DNA of 64,000 bases from Symbiodinium natans (Eukaryota; Sar; Dinophyceae; Suessiales; Symbiodiniaceae). Shown one piece after another: positions 47,425-57,359 of the stretch (its first letter is position 1; each line of letters opens with the position of its first letter). Made by a program: the position numbers and the translations under genes. The stretch is taken from NCBI GenBank assembly GCA_905221605.1, contig CAJNDS010001112.1:100001-164000 (forward strand), given 5' to 3'. The notes beneath the pieces are model-generated. The model searched no databases and was not told the DNA's origin. It saw only the letters and a program-made list of their open reading frames with translations.

Positions 47425-47539
47425 ACTTGGAAGCCCTTTTGACTTGGTAAGTAGGGTCAGTGAGGTGGGTCATAGGGATTATCATGGGGTTTCTAAGGGA
47501 TATAAAGTAGACTTACTAAGTCAAAAGAGCTTCTAAGTA
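47425..47539. mobile_element. ~115-bp fold-back element
   Basis: Left ACTTGGAAGCCCTTTTGACT is mirrored by right (reverse complement) ACTTAGAAGCTCTTTTGACT; the inverted repeat extends to about 30 bp with a few mismatches. The interior ATAGGGATTATCATGGGG resembles the core of other elements here, but the ends are different. Confidence 0.75.
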
Positions 47540-48579
47540 CCAGGTACTCATGCACATAAGTTAGCAGGACCTGGTAGTGCAGTAAGCGCCCAACTCCGAG
47601 AGATGCGAAACTCTGCACTTGCGCAGAGGAGGCAATCGCTAAACTCTCGACTTTGCGTCTGTGTTTTGTGAGGCCCTGTCTTGTAATGTGCTTGTCCCTC
47701 CTGTGTTGTCCTGGCCTTTTCTTCTGTGGGTTGCTGGGCTTGGGCATGTTTGGACCAAGAGCAGCAATGACAGAGATAAGAAGCACCATCTCCAACAAAT
47801 CTCAACAGGTTCCAAGAACGGAGAGATCGCATGTTTTGGCCAGCTCATGCAACCTGCAGCACTTCACAACTACAGGTCGGCAAAACCATGCACTTTCCCG
47901 CTGAGGCTGGAACGCCGCGTGTCAGCTTCGATGCATCGTCCTTCCCAGGACGAAGTCGATGATGATGCGCTCCCCCGCCCCCAACAGCCCCCTCGTGCTT
48001 ATATACTCACAGTCCGACTGGCAGCCCCACTGAAGCATGCGCAATGCATAGCAACGCTCCCTGGTGGCCCTGTTGAAGCACTCATCACACCAAGGTGAGC
48101 TTCGCAAGGAAGACTTCGAGAGTTCAAGGGAGCCGAGGTGTCAGGCAATATTTGCTGCATATCCGATACTTCCATGGACATGTCGTCATTTTGCGTGCGT
48201 AAGGTTCGCAGGGTTTCCAGTAACCTGATTAAGCACCTGCAAGCGAGCGGTATTGTAAAAGAACTCATTGCACAGCAGAAGCGCGCAGAAGCCTCCAAGC
48301 GCTGGAAGCTCTTCTCGGCCACTTTCCTTGGGTCCCAGCTTGTAACTATCGCGACACCAGCAAGATTTCAGGGTGTGGAATGCTCTCTTGCACGGCGCCA
48401 TGTTTTCCGGTTATCCGGAATTCGCGCGCAAGCCACGCTGCTTTCTCACTGCTTGGCAGAGCTTGTCAGTGCAGCTCGCGCATCGGGTCTGGGAAAATGC
48501 GAATCCAAGCATAGACTCTAGACTGCATGAAATGCCAGAGGTGCAAGGTTGAGAGCGCAAGCGCGTTAACCTGGCCACT
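47540..48579. other. No gene supported
   Basis: A plus-strand stretch near 48175-48345 reads as plausible protein (SSNLIKHLQASGIVKELIAQ) but would be the only plus-strand gene in the block, so I leave it uncalled. Confidence 0.3.
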
Positions 48580-48775
48580 GTAGCTAAAAGTAATCGAAAG
48601 CAGTAAACCAACACAAAAATGAACATACAGTGAATATTACAATCAGATGTTCATACAAGAATCGAATCATATGATACTAGAGTATTCTTACAATGAAGAA
48701 ATAGTATATGAAAATGTAAGACTTTAAAAAACAATATTCTCAGAAATCGATATGTTTAAAATTGTGTTCTAGAGA
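48580..48775. other. AT-rich island (left)
   Basis: Markedly AT-rich compared with the rest of the window, with no recognisable gene. Together with 49300-49680 it brackets the ORF at 48815-49204. Confidence 0.6.
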
Positions 48776-48846
48776 GGGGTACCTTATTGGGGTTCCTTTT
48801 ATAAGGAGATCCTACTATCTAGGGGTCTGAAATTTTGGGGGTCCAT
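48776..48846. mobile_element. Truncated GGTACC-family element
   Basis: GAGGGGTACCTTATTGGGGT, then TTATAAGGAGATCCTACTAT and AGGGGTC, in the same order as the copies at 44826 and 56446. The right inverted repeat is missing. Confidence 0.7.
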
Positions 48847-49204
48847 CGTTTGCTGTTTGCTGTTTGGCAACGCATAAACCTGGAGTTTTGGACTCGCGCA
48901 TGGTGGGGCTGAAAGCGCAAACTTGAAACCCCTTCCTGGAGATGAACATGGTCGTGGTGAGTATGTTGCAGAGATAGGCAAACATGCTACGAGTCATGAG
49001 CACTTCTGATAGCGCGTCTGGTTGCAGAAACATCAAGGATTCTTCTGCAGTATTCAATGAAGGCAAAGCGCGGAACATTCCAGCGTTGTGGGCATCTTCG
49101 CAAAAGGCTTGCGACAGCTCGTCTTGTTCCAGAACGTCAAACAACGTTTTGGAGCATCTTGTATAAAGAGGCACAAATGCTGCAAATGCCAGTATTTTGG
49201 GCAT
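48815..49204 (-). CDS. Hypothetical ORF next to a fold-back element
   Basis: A 129-codon frame from an ATG at 49204. The first ~115 residues read like real protein (MPKILAFAAFVPLYTRC, then AFCEDAHNAGMFRALPSLN and SRSMFAYLCNI-type helices); the last residues come from the adjoining repeat element, so the original end has been lost or spliced away. A possible decayed spliced leader lies immediately upstream. Flanked on both sides by AT-rich DNA. Family not recognised. Confidence 0.35.
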   Translation of the reverse strand: MPKILAFAAFVPLYTRCSKTLFDVLEQDELSQAFCEDAHNAGMFRALPSLNTAEESLMFLQPDALSEVLMTRSMFAYLCNILTTTMFISRKGFQVCAFSPTMRESKTPGLCVAKQQTANDGPPKFQTPR

Positions 49205-49299
49205 GGCTAGAGTAAAATGGCTGTACCCGCCCCCCCCCCTAACACACAACAAAAAAAAAGAAACCCCGAACAATCTTGTGTGGTTAAGGCCCCGCTGCA

Positions 49300-49680
49300 A
49301 AAACAAGATTATGATACACACTAACTTAAGCCTTTCTAATATGCAACTGATATGAGCATGTAATATGACCATATTCTCATACATTAATAAATTAATGTAA
49401 TGCTCTAATGTCATAATACAAGAACCAAGAATAGAACTAGAATATAATCGCATAACAACATAGTATAGCAACATAGTAAAACACTTAGCACTCGAAAAGT
49501 ATATTGATACAATGAAACATGAAAAAAATCAAAATGCTATAACATTACCATATAGAACATATGATTATCTAGTAACCTAGCAACATCGAACATAGGATTA
49601 TCGCAATATACTAATCTAGCAGTATAGTCTTGCAATTATATGTTGTGCTCATATAGAATGCTCTAAACTAAAGAATTCAA
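49300..49680. other. AT-rich island (right)
   Basis: About 380 bp of strongly AT-rich sequence without a recognisable gene; many CATAGTATAGCAACATAG-like words but no clear repeat unit. Confidence 0.65.
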
Positions 49681-49806
49681 AGAGTTGTTGGCTGAGCAAG
49701 GCCTGGAGAAGAATTCCCCAACGGAAATCGGCGCTCTCAACGACTTGAGTTCCACTCCCATGGAGGAAGCAGCAGGCAGCGTGCGGCGGCAGGAACCCTG
49801 TCAAGA

Positions 49807-49860
49807 TTTAGGGTTTAGGGTTTAGGGTTTAGGGTCTAGGGTTTAGGGTTTAGGGTTTAG
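49807..49860. repeat. Telomere-like tract (TTTAGGG)n
   Basis: Seven to eight TTTAGGG units on the plus strand ending 40 bp before the stop codon of the channel gene. Confidence 0.95.
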
Positions 49861-49899
49861 AACCTGCACGGCGATCTGCCCTTGCCCAAAGGCTCTTGC

Positions 49900-52199
49900 T
49901 TAAAACTCCTCCGACACAAGACGTGAAACTTTGGAATCTCCGCCGTTGACGGCCTCTTCTTGGGCAGACTTGAGATATCGGACTACATCTCTACATCGCT
50001 GCTCGAGCACTTCGATCTCACCAAGCCGATGCTGAAAGCTGTCGCACACAGCAACAAACTTGTTCTGTAAGAGGCTTTCGTTGCTAGCTGGCCTACCAAT
50101 TTTCTGGCGTTCGGCCGGCGTCGTGGACTCCGCAAGCCTGATGATCTGCTCGTCGCGGTGCTCCAGGGCTTGCAGCACCAGCTCCTCTGCCCTGGCAATC
50201 AAAGGCTGAAGCTGCTGGTGGATGGACCCAAAAGGTTCCATAAGTGGCTCCACAGGTTCCCGAAGTTCCCGACTACCTTGAGGAGTCCGCTCTTCTCTCA
50301 CATGCCGCTGCCTCCAAAAATCCAGAGACCAAGGCTCCTCAGGTTTTGGTGGAGGAGCAGCTGTTCTGGGGTCTTGGCCTTGCACCTTGATATTTGGTGC
50401 TAGGGCTTGTAACAATCGCGTCTGCTGCTCAAGCAGGTCGGTCTGGTGCTGGAGTGTCTCCACTACGGTATTGTTGATCAACTTCCGGAGTTCCATAACT
50501 GAGTACCTGGTCAAGCGAAGGGCTTTTTAATTAGGATTTATGGGGTTTATAGGGTTTATAGGCTTCAAAGGGTTTATAGGGTTCAGGGGGTTTATAGGAA
50601 GCACATGTGGTCCAGTGATGCCGTGTTTGGCAGCTTGTCCACTGCCTAAGCATCGCTAACGAATTGCAACTAACTGCGTGCCGCGCTGCTTGATGAGCGA
50701 TTGCATTATAGCCGGATCGCGCTCGAAAAAGCCAGAAAGGTGCTGGCAAAACTCGAAGTATGAAACCTCCCCGGACATGTCCGAGTCTAGCACGCGAAAG
50801 ATGGTCTCCATGTCTTCGCGTCGTATATCCATAACCTGCATAAGCCTGCAGAATGGTTCGATGTTGTCATACCCCTTCAGCATCTCTTCAAGGGACAGGG
50901 ATCCGCTCTCATCCGCATCCATGTCGTAACCTTCAGAAATACTCGGAGCTGGAGGGTGCAACTCTGTTCATGTCATGGGCCTATGGGGTGCAAGCCCACG
51001 AATTCACGACATTCCGGACAACAGGGCTGCTCTTTAGTGCCCAGTCACAGAGTAGAGCGAAATCAATCATGTTCTTTGACCGCTCCTGTTCCTTCTTTTT
51101 AAGCTTCCGATCTTGGTCGTTCTCCCGAGCTTCAGTCGCACGCTCCACAATCACCTCACTCCGCGACACTTGGTTCTTGTGCAACTACCAGAGACCCCAA
51201 CTTTGTTCTGCAAAAAGGGCTGAGGAGGCCATGCCATACAGTAGTGTGGCTAGGCCTTGGAGGATGTCTTATATTTGTGAATAGTATTGAATGGCACCTA
51301 GAATTAGGGCCCTTTTTTTAATCGGTGGTGTCTTGACTCTAAGCAGCCGACACCAGTCGACCTCGAGGCTTCTTTTTGATTGGGCAAAAAGTGAGAGTAG
51401 CGAACCGAGGATGCACATCTCTCACGACTGGAGATGCCAAGGCACAGCAAGTATAAGGTTCATCCTTACTTCTCCAAAACACCGAGGGGAAAAAACTTAA
51501 CTTTATTGCTCCTACAAAAAAGGAAACCCAAAACGTCTAAAGTTCAACTATTGGCGAAGTAAGCATCACACCCAGAGAAATCGAGACCATGATCGGAAAC
51601 AGGATCACCGAGGTCTCTGGATGCTCTTCGAGCAAAGGGATGGAAATCCTGGCAAAACTTCGGCAAAGGACAGCAAATCTCGCAGCAATCCTTCCTGTGC
51701 CGGGCATGTACCTCTGAAACATCTGCCGTTGCTTTGTTGACTGTCAGTAGCTGCCATCTGTACCGGCATCACATACCTTTTTTGCAGAGGGCTGAGTACA
51801 GTCCTCTTGTCAGATATGATGTTCAACAACTCCAGTGAGGAAAGTCCTCATTGCAACCTGACAAATACGTATCCCTGTCGTATCCCTGTACCCGCCCAGT
51901 TTGATTGCAGCCAAGTCTCTCACCCCACGAATCCCCAGCCACAATCTGTTGAAACAATGTCAGGCCTCATAGAGTGAGCTCACCCATGAAGCGGAATCTA
52001 CAGCGGCTACGATGGGTGGCAGCTGGGATAACGGACTGAACCTGTCTGGTTCACAATCTAGTTGGAAAGGCCATGGTGCCGAGTGCTGATGCTAATGCTT
52101 CCCCTTTCTGCGTCTACGGCTCACTACCACTACCACCACCTCCACAACTACCACTGCCTCTACGACGTCGTCGTCGTCGTCGTCGTCGTTCGCCGTAGT

Positions 52200-52240
<41 letters not shown>

Positions 52241-52284
52241 TCGCCGTAGCGTCGTCGTCGTCGTCGTCGTCGTCGTTCGCCGTA

Positions 52285-52345
<61 letters not shown>

Positions 52346-52567
52346 GTCGTCGTGTCGTCGTGTCGTCGTGTCGTCGTCGTGTCGTCGTGTCGTCGTGTCG
52401 TCGTCGTGTCGTCGTCGTGTCGTGTCGTCGTCGTGTCGTCGTCGTGTCGTTCGGTCGTGTGTCGTCGTGTCGTCGTCGTGTCGTCGTCGTGTCGTCGTCG
52501 TGTCGTCGTCGTGTCGTCGTCGTGTCGTCGTCGTGTCGTCGTCGTGTCGTCGTCGTGTCGTCGTCGT

Positions 52568-52608
<41 letters not shown>

Positions 52609-53746
52609 GTCGTCGCCGTGTCGTGGCCGTGTCGTCGTCGTGTCGTCGTCGCGTCGTCGTGTCGTCGTCGTGTCGCCGTCGTCCCGATTCCAAGCATGTC
52701 TTTGTTTCATGTTTGTGGGGCTTCCTATAACCTTTCAGAGGCCGATCTTGCAAATGAAGCTGTTGCTGGCCAGGTTTAACAGAAGCAGTGTGCGGAACTT
52801 GGGTCCTTGCTTCGTATCTCTAAAATTAAACCCCACAGCGCCCAGCAAGTTGTGCCTGCAGAGTAAACACTTCGAAACCGCAGATGGCACTCCCTGCCCT
52901 GGCAGAAATCGTTCGTGAAACTCATGTCGGACGAGATGGGATGTAGGACTTCCACAGCAATAATGGCCCACACCACGATGGCTGACAGAAGCATGAAAGA
53001 TCCAAATATAATAGCCTTGAAGGAAGAGTAGAGCCCGGAGACCAGCAAGTAGAACTCCGGGATCGAGATGAATACCCGCGCAGCCCTCAGGACACGCACA
53101 AGCCTGGAAAGCCTCAGGAGATTTGGGTTGATGATGTTCTGCAGAAGCAGGCTCATCCATCCCAGGAGCACGGTCACAAGGTCGGACACGTTCCAGGCGT
53201 TACATAAATACTGCCCGCGCTCGGCGAAGGCCCGAGCGCAGCTCTCGAGTGAGTATACCACCAAGAGGATGTAGTTTGAGATGCTAAGAAAGGGCACCAG
53301 CTCGCCACGGGTTGGGCAATCTGCCCAACGATCCTTGAAGTCGGGGTAGCACTGAGCATCCATGTTTGCCTGACACTCAGCAAGCCACACACGGCAGTTT
53401 CTCAAGTTCTGTCGGGCTACTTCTGCTGCAAATGCATCTGGGCGGAAAATCCTGTCGCGGGGAACTTATTTTAGCGCGCCTACTCGCGGGAGCCTCTGCC
53501 TCTGAGCACCTCTGAACCCCAAAACCCAGAGTCCTGGAGTTTGTTCTGTGTCACGAATGTGCATACTCAGGTTAGGGATCTTGTGCAGTGCAGACGCTCA
53601 CATGGCTTCTCCTGCGGCATCGGTACGGCCCACCGTTCCCCCTCTGATTCTCCTGCCTCAATGATGATGAGGCAAATGTTGAAGATGATGAGAATGCCCA
53701 TGCAGGTCTCAAAGCTTTGTGAGAACACCGTTTGCGCTACCGCAAC
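49900..53746 (-). CDS. Single-domain voltage-gated Ca2+/Na+-type channel with EF-hands (5'-partial)
   Basis: Eight exons join in one frame: 53657-53746, 52856-53369, 51924-51965, 51568-51694, 51446-51464 (19 nt), 51049-51154, 50690-50930, 49900-50506. In order: S1 (ETCMGILIIFNICLIIIE), an extracellular Cys loop, S2 (YILLVVYSLESCARAF), S3, S4 with regular Arg (LLRLSRLVRVLRAARVF), S5, pore LTLFQQIVAGDSWG, S6 ending SISLGVMNLILA, the charged stretch VIVERATEAREND, two EF-hands (DMDADESGSLSLEEM; LDSDMSGEVSYFEF), then a coiled-coil tail. The AGDSW pore is that of protist Ca2+/Na+-type channels, not K+ channels. Introns: GC-AG at 53370-53656, 51966-52855 and 50507-50689; GA-AG at 51465-51567; the rest GT-AG. 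The join 51695-51923 adds about 13 unusual residues after the pore and is the least certain. N-terminal exons lie further upstream. Confidence 0.85.
50534..50600. repeat. TTTATAGGG array inside channel intron
   Basis: About six units of TTTATAGGG and variants lie within the GC-AG intron 50507-50689. Same 9-bp unit as the array at 26382-26577. Confidence 0.85.
52160..52685. repeat. TCG/GTC trinucleotide microsatellite in channel intron
   Basis: More than 500 bp of (TCG)n with TGTCG and TTCGCCGTAG interruptions. It lies inside the 890-bp GC-AG intron 51966-52855, between the S5 exon and the pore exon. Long Ser, Val, Arg, Asp and Thr ORFs in all frames are by-products. Confidence 0.97.
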
Positions 53747-54639
53747 CTTAGTTTGACAACGAAGATGCAGTCACATCACCCAGAATCTCGGTGGCAGCAG
53801 ACATGGATATACCAGCTTAACGGTGGAATGCGTTGGCATGCGCTATCCGTTATCTACAACCTGCGGCAGCACGTCATGGCATGACAACTTCATGGCGTGA
53901 TCCAAGGCACACGCAGATTGCCCCAAACCTGATTTCCCTCCTCGTCAACCCAGGGCTTCCTTGTGTAAGCTCGAGTGTATCGTCCTTGAGTTCAGGGTGC
54001 AGAGCTCTCGTAGCACCCGGTATCATGTTGTGTCAAGATGTGAAGATCGGCGATCTACTCTCCAGCGCAGCTGTCCTACTTGCGTCCTATGGCTTCCGAG
54101 AGACATGTGCCCTAAACAGCCAACACACACATACACAACACGCCCTGTTTGAGCTGGAGTGCAGCTGGAAGAACATCACACGCTTAATATGGTCGAGCTC
54201 AATCCGTGTTTGTAAGTAATTGTGACGCGGCGCGGCTCTTAATGGCATCCAATGCGTTCTTCAAGTGGTCCGGCTCATTGAAGGTTACGGATGAAAGGAG
54301 CCGTCGTGGACTCTTGCTGACCTTAGACTTAGATGGTACGGTAAGAACATGGACTTCTGAAACGGATTCGGCTCCGAATCACAGGCTTTCGCCATAAAGT
54401 TGGACCCTCCAGAGCATAAAGTGGGCAGTGACCCATGAAGTCATGCGGCATTCAGGTCGACACTTGGAATTTGGCTCTCTTCTCTTGCTCGGTAACGCAT
54501 TGCAGTCATGGCTGCAGCGGGATGCTACAATGATGTCAGCTCTACTTCGGCTCCTTGAACAAAAAGACACTACGGCGCAACGCCAAGAAATGCAGTTGCA
54601 CGACCGGCACCCCTAATGCTTGAAGGGGCCGAGGGTGCG

Positions 54640-54772
54640 ATGAGCAGCGTTTCAAAAGCAAGTGATGTTGGCCAAGTGTCTGGTCAAGCTCTTCGTAGAT
54701 TGCATCAAACTCCTGCGGGCACAGTTTTTGCTCTCTCAGCATGACAGTGGCCTCAGGCCAGCATAGGTGCAT
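54640..54772 (-). CDS. Possible N-terminal exon of the channel gene
   Basis: Follows a CTTTCAG acceptor. The peptide includes VMLREQKLCPQEFDAIYEEL and DQTLGQHHLLLKRC, strongly helical. The position upstream on the same strand suggests the cytosolic N-terminus of the channel, but I could not confirm a splice path to 53746. The left boundary is approximate. Confidence 0.4.
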
Positions 54773-55059
54773 CTGAAAGCGAAGGTGATGCAGTCTGTTA
54801 GTATGTATAGCCATCATGATATAGCAACACAGACGGCTTTGCAGGAACAGCTTGGGCTCGATGCTTTAGTTCGTGCAGGTGGTGCCTCATGGAATGCCCC
54901 GCACCACGCCCGAAGGACGAAGCAACCATTGCAGGCCTGTGGTGAACTCATGTGATACCCGTGTCCTGCTTCTGCCGCTGGCCCTCATCTGCCCGCTGTC
55001 CTCAGGCCAGTCCGCGAACATGCTGCACTTCAACAGACCTTCATGGCCTGTCCAAGCAG

Positions 55060-55229
55060 TTGCTGCACAACCAGTCTATCCTAACATTATGGGGTTGACA
55101 CAACGTAGCATCTTCCGCCTCGAGAAAAAGCTGCAGGCTACTCGAGCATCGGCCAAGTCCGCTGCTCTCAATCTTGCGCAGGTCGTCGCTGTTCTTTGCG
55201 ATGTCTACGTCGTGCGCAGCGCTTTTGAC
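55060..55229 (-). CDS. Possible N-terminal exon of the channel gene
   Basis: Follows a CAGCCAG|G acceptor. The peptide begins VKSAAHDVDIAKNSDDLRKI and stays open for about 55 codons; the true donor is probably inside this range. Helical and charged. Assignment to the channel is by position only. Confidence 0.35.
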
Positions 55230-55499
55230 CTGGCTGAAGGTCTCTAGGCATGCGGGCGGGGGTTTTGCTGTAAATCCGCCGAGGCCTCGGGCCGGAGGTG
55301 TAGGTTGTCAGAACAGGCACCCCCCTCCAAATCCTCCCCCCACACGCAAAGCCATTTTTCGGACCCTTTTTTGCCTCACATGGGTACCCCCCCTGGGAAA
55401 CCAGGGTCCGCAAGCGGACGGTTCGCCAGGACCAGAGGCAGTTGAAGCCCCTCTCAGCAGGGCCCCCCCCCCAAAGCCACTTTAAGTGTCATTACACGA

Positions 55500-55806
55500 G
55501 CCGAAGAGTCTAAGCTTGAACCTAAACCCTAAACCCGAAGCACTCAACCCTCAAACCTTCAACAAACCCCCCCTCCCTGCCCCCCCCCCCTCCCCCCGTT
55601 CCTTTCTGCCCCCCCCCCTGCCCCCCTTCCCCCTGCCCCTCTTCCCCCCCTCAACCCTACGATCAATCCAAGCCGAACCGTCTCTTGAACCCTAAACCCA
55701 AAAAACCCCAAACCCCAAAGCGTGAACCTTGAGCCCTAAACCCTCAACCCTAAACCCCAAACCATAAACCATAAACCCGGAACCCTAAACCCTAAACCCA
55801 ACCCTT
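55500..55806. repeat. C-rich and telomere-like block
   Basis: CCCTAAA and CCCCAAA units flank a C-rich run (55566-55650) with T interruptions. Confidence 0.85.
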
Positions 55807-56017
55807 ATTTTCTTGGGGTCCAGCGACTCGGGCGCTGCGGAATCACCATGCTCACGCGGATGCGCTGGGCCGGGCCGAGGCGGGTCGCGTAGCGTTAAAA
55901 TTAGAGGGTTGGGGGCTGGATGCAAGAGAGCGGCTCATGAGCACAAGGGGTCTGAAAACTGTAGCTCGCATGAGCGGCTGAATCCGCTTCCAGACTGCTG
56001 AGCTGCTCTTGCAGGCT

Positions 56018-56086
56018 CTTACTTTTCAAAGGCCCTGGCTGTCAAGCTGTTGACCTCATCTCGGATCTTGTTGATGTCCCGCTTAG
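56018..56086 (-). CDS. Possible terminal exon, coiled coil
   Basis: The minus-strand peptide SKRDINKIRDEVNSLTARAF ends EK-stop at about 56018. It reads as the C-terminus of a coiled-coil protein. Boundaries are approximate. Confidence 0.3.
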
Positions 56087-56198
56087 ACCTGGTGAGCCAC
56101 AGGGTCCGTTCCGAGAAAAGACTCAACATTAGATCAAGTTCAGCCTGACTAAGCCTCTTATACATACATACATAATATATATATATATATATGGGCTT

Positions 56199-56320
56199 CC
56201 GGAAATAGGGGTACCCTTTTTTGTTTTTTTTAACATAAGGGTTATACTTACACTATGTTTAGGGCATAATAAGGATAACAACCCCCCCCCCCTAATTTTG
56301 GGGAAAGACCCTTTTTTTCT
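56199..56320. mobile_element. Compound GGTACC-family remnant
   Basis: Begins CTTCCGGAAATAGGGGTACC and contains CTAATTTTGGGGAAAGACCC, the end sequence of the element at 6967, in direct orientation. Probably two overlapping insertions. Confidence 0.5.
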
Positions 56321-56445
56321 CCTTCAAGCTCCCCATGGCTCCCGACTCACCACTGGCACCCTGGAGTGCGGCCATGCGCAGGTCCAGCGCGTTGAGCTGC
56401 TTCCCGCTCTCCTCTTCCCAGCTTCACTTTCGGGGGGGGGGGGGG

Positions 56446-56526
56446 GGGTCGTTTCCGACTTTGGGGGGGTACCTTATTGGGGGTTCCTTATTATAAAGGG
56501 ATCCTACTATTTGGGGGTCTAGATTA
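56446..56526. mobile_element. GGTACC-family element, right end missing
   Basis: GTTTCCGACTTTGGGGGGGT ACC, then TTATTGGGGGTTCC, TTATTATAAAGGGATCCTAC and TATTTGGGGGTCTAG. One of the best-preserved left halves; preceded by a G18 run (56431-56448). Confidence 0.75.
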
Positions 56527-56879
56527 AGGGCCGCTTCATCATGCTGCAAAATTCTAACAAAGTCGCAAGTCGATGCAGCGTTCAATTGACGAGATGTTCA
56601 GGGTCGGGGTGGTTGCTGAAGCCCCTGGCTACATGCAACTCATCTGCGCAGTGCAGGCCGTAGACCTGTAAACATGTCGAGGTTGCCCTACAGCAGCCTC
56701 TAGCGGTCCTGGCAGGTCCTGGCACTTCCTCGCTCAACTTCTCTCTTCCCTGAATACACGGCTCCTTCGTCATGGTGGACTGATGTCTTTCCATGCCGTC
56801 CATCCGGTCGTGCGCAGACTTCTGGAGATCCTCACCCTGTCTTCAAACTGATTCGGAACAGTGCTTGGGTCAACATTGG

Positions 56880-57030
56880 GACATGATCACCCCGAATCTC
56901 TCCGCCCCCACATCGGCAACCCCGAACGGTGGTCCGCAAGCTTCAACGACTGCAGGCTCGAACACGCCTGCTTCTTCATGGAGGACTCAAGACTGCTCAT
57001 GCGGGTCTCCAGCTCGTCCCGCTGGCCATT
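56880..57030 (-). CDS. Possible terminal exon, coiled coil
   Basis: Peptide QINGQRDELETRMSSLESSM then KKQACSSLQSLKLADHRSG, ending at a stop near 56887. Heptad-like pattern. Preceded by a GTCTGTCAG acceptor. No family assigned. Confidence 0.3.
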
Positions 57031-57096
57031 GATCTGACAGACACTCTCTGGGGCAGCTCCACATGAAAACGTGCGTGTGAAGCTGCGGACAGTTTG

Positions 57097-57155
57097 TGCA
57101 GCGGCCCACAGGCCCGGCAAATTCTTGCAGCGGCACACAGGCCCGGCAAATTCTT
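57097..57155. repeat. Tandem duplication, ~31 bp
   Basis: GCAGCGGCCCACAGGCCCGG CAAATTCTT is repeated directly with one or two changes. Confidence 0.8.
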
Positions 57156-57359
57156 AGGCGCTGATACACGAACCATGGCACCTGCCCCTGTATCAGCTTG
57201 TGCGCTTCTGCGTGGCGGCCCAGCGTCGCCTGTCCAGAAGTTTGAAAGGTCCCAGCAAGACAACTAGGATACCAGCAAAAGGTATCTAGGATACCACTTT
57301 GAGCCTGTTTTGAGAACCTTAAAGCCGAAACCCTTGAAGCACGCCTAAACCTTACTTAA

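Larger units (their letters stand above)
53747..57359. other. Probable 5' part of the channel gene and coiled-coil remnants
   Basis: Coding-looking minus-strand snippets are scattered here; the better ones are listed separately. Two GGTACC-family elements (56199, 56446), C-rich telomere-like sequence (55500-55806) and mononucleotide runs make up much of the rest. A 29-31-bp direct duplication lies at 57097-57155. Confidence 0.4.

Noticed and set aside
52062-52918. ORFs of about 190-220 codons in many frames
   Set aside because: Translations of the TCG microsatellite; the region is intronic in the channel gene model.
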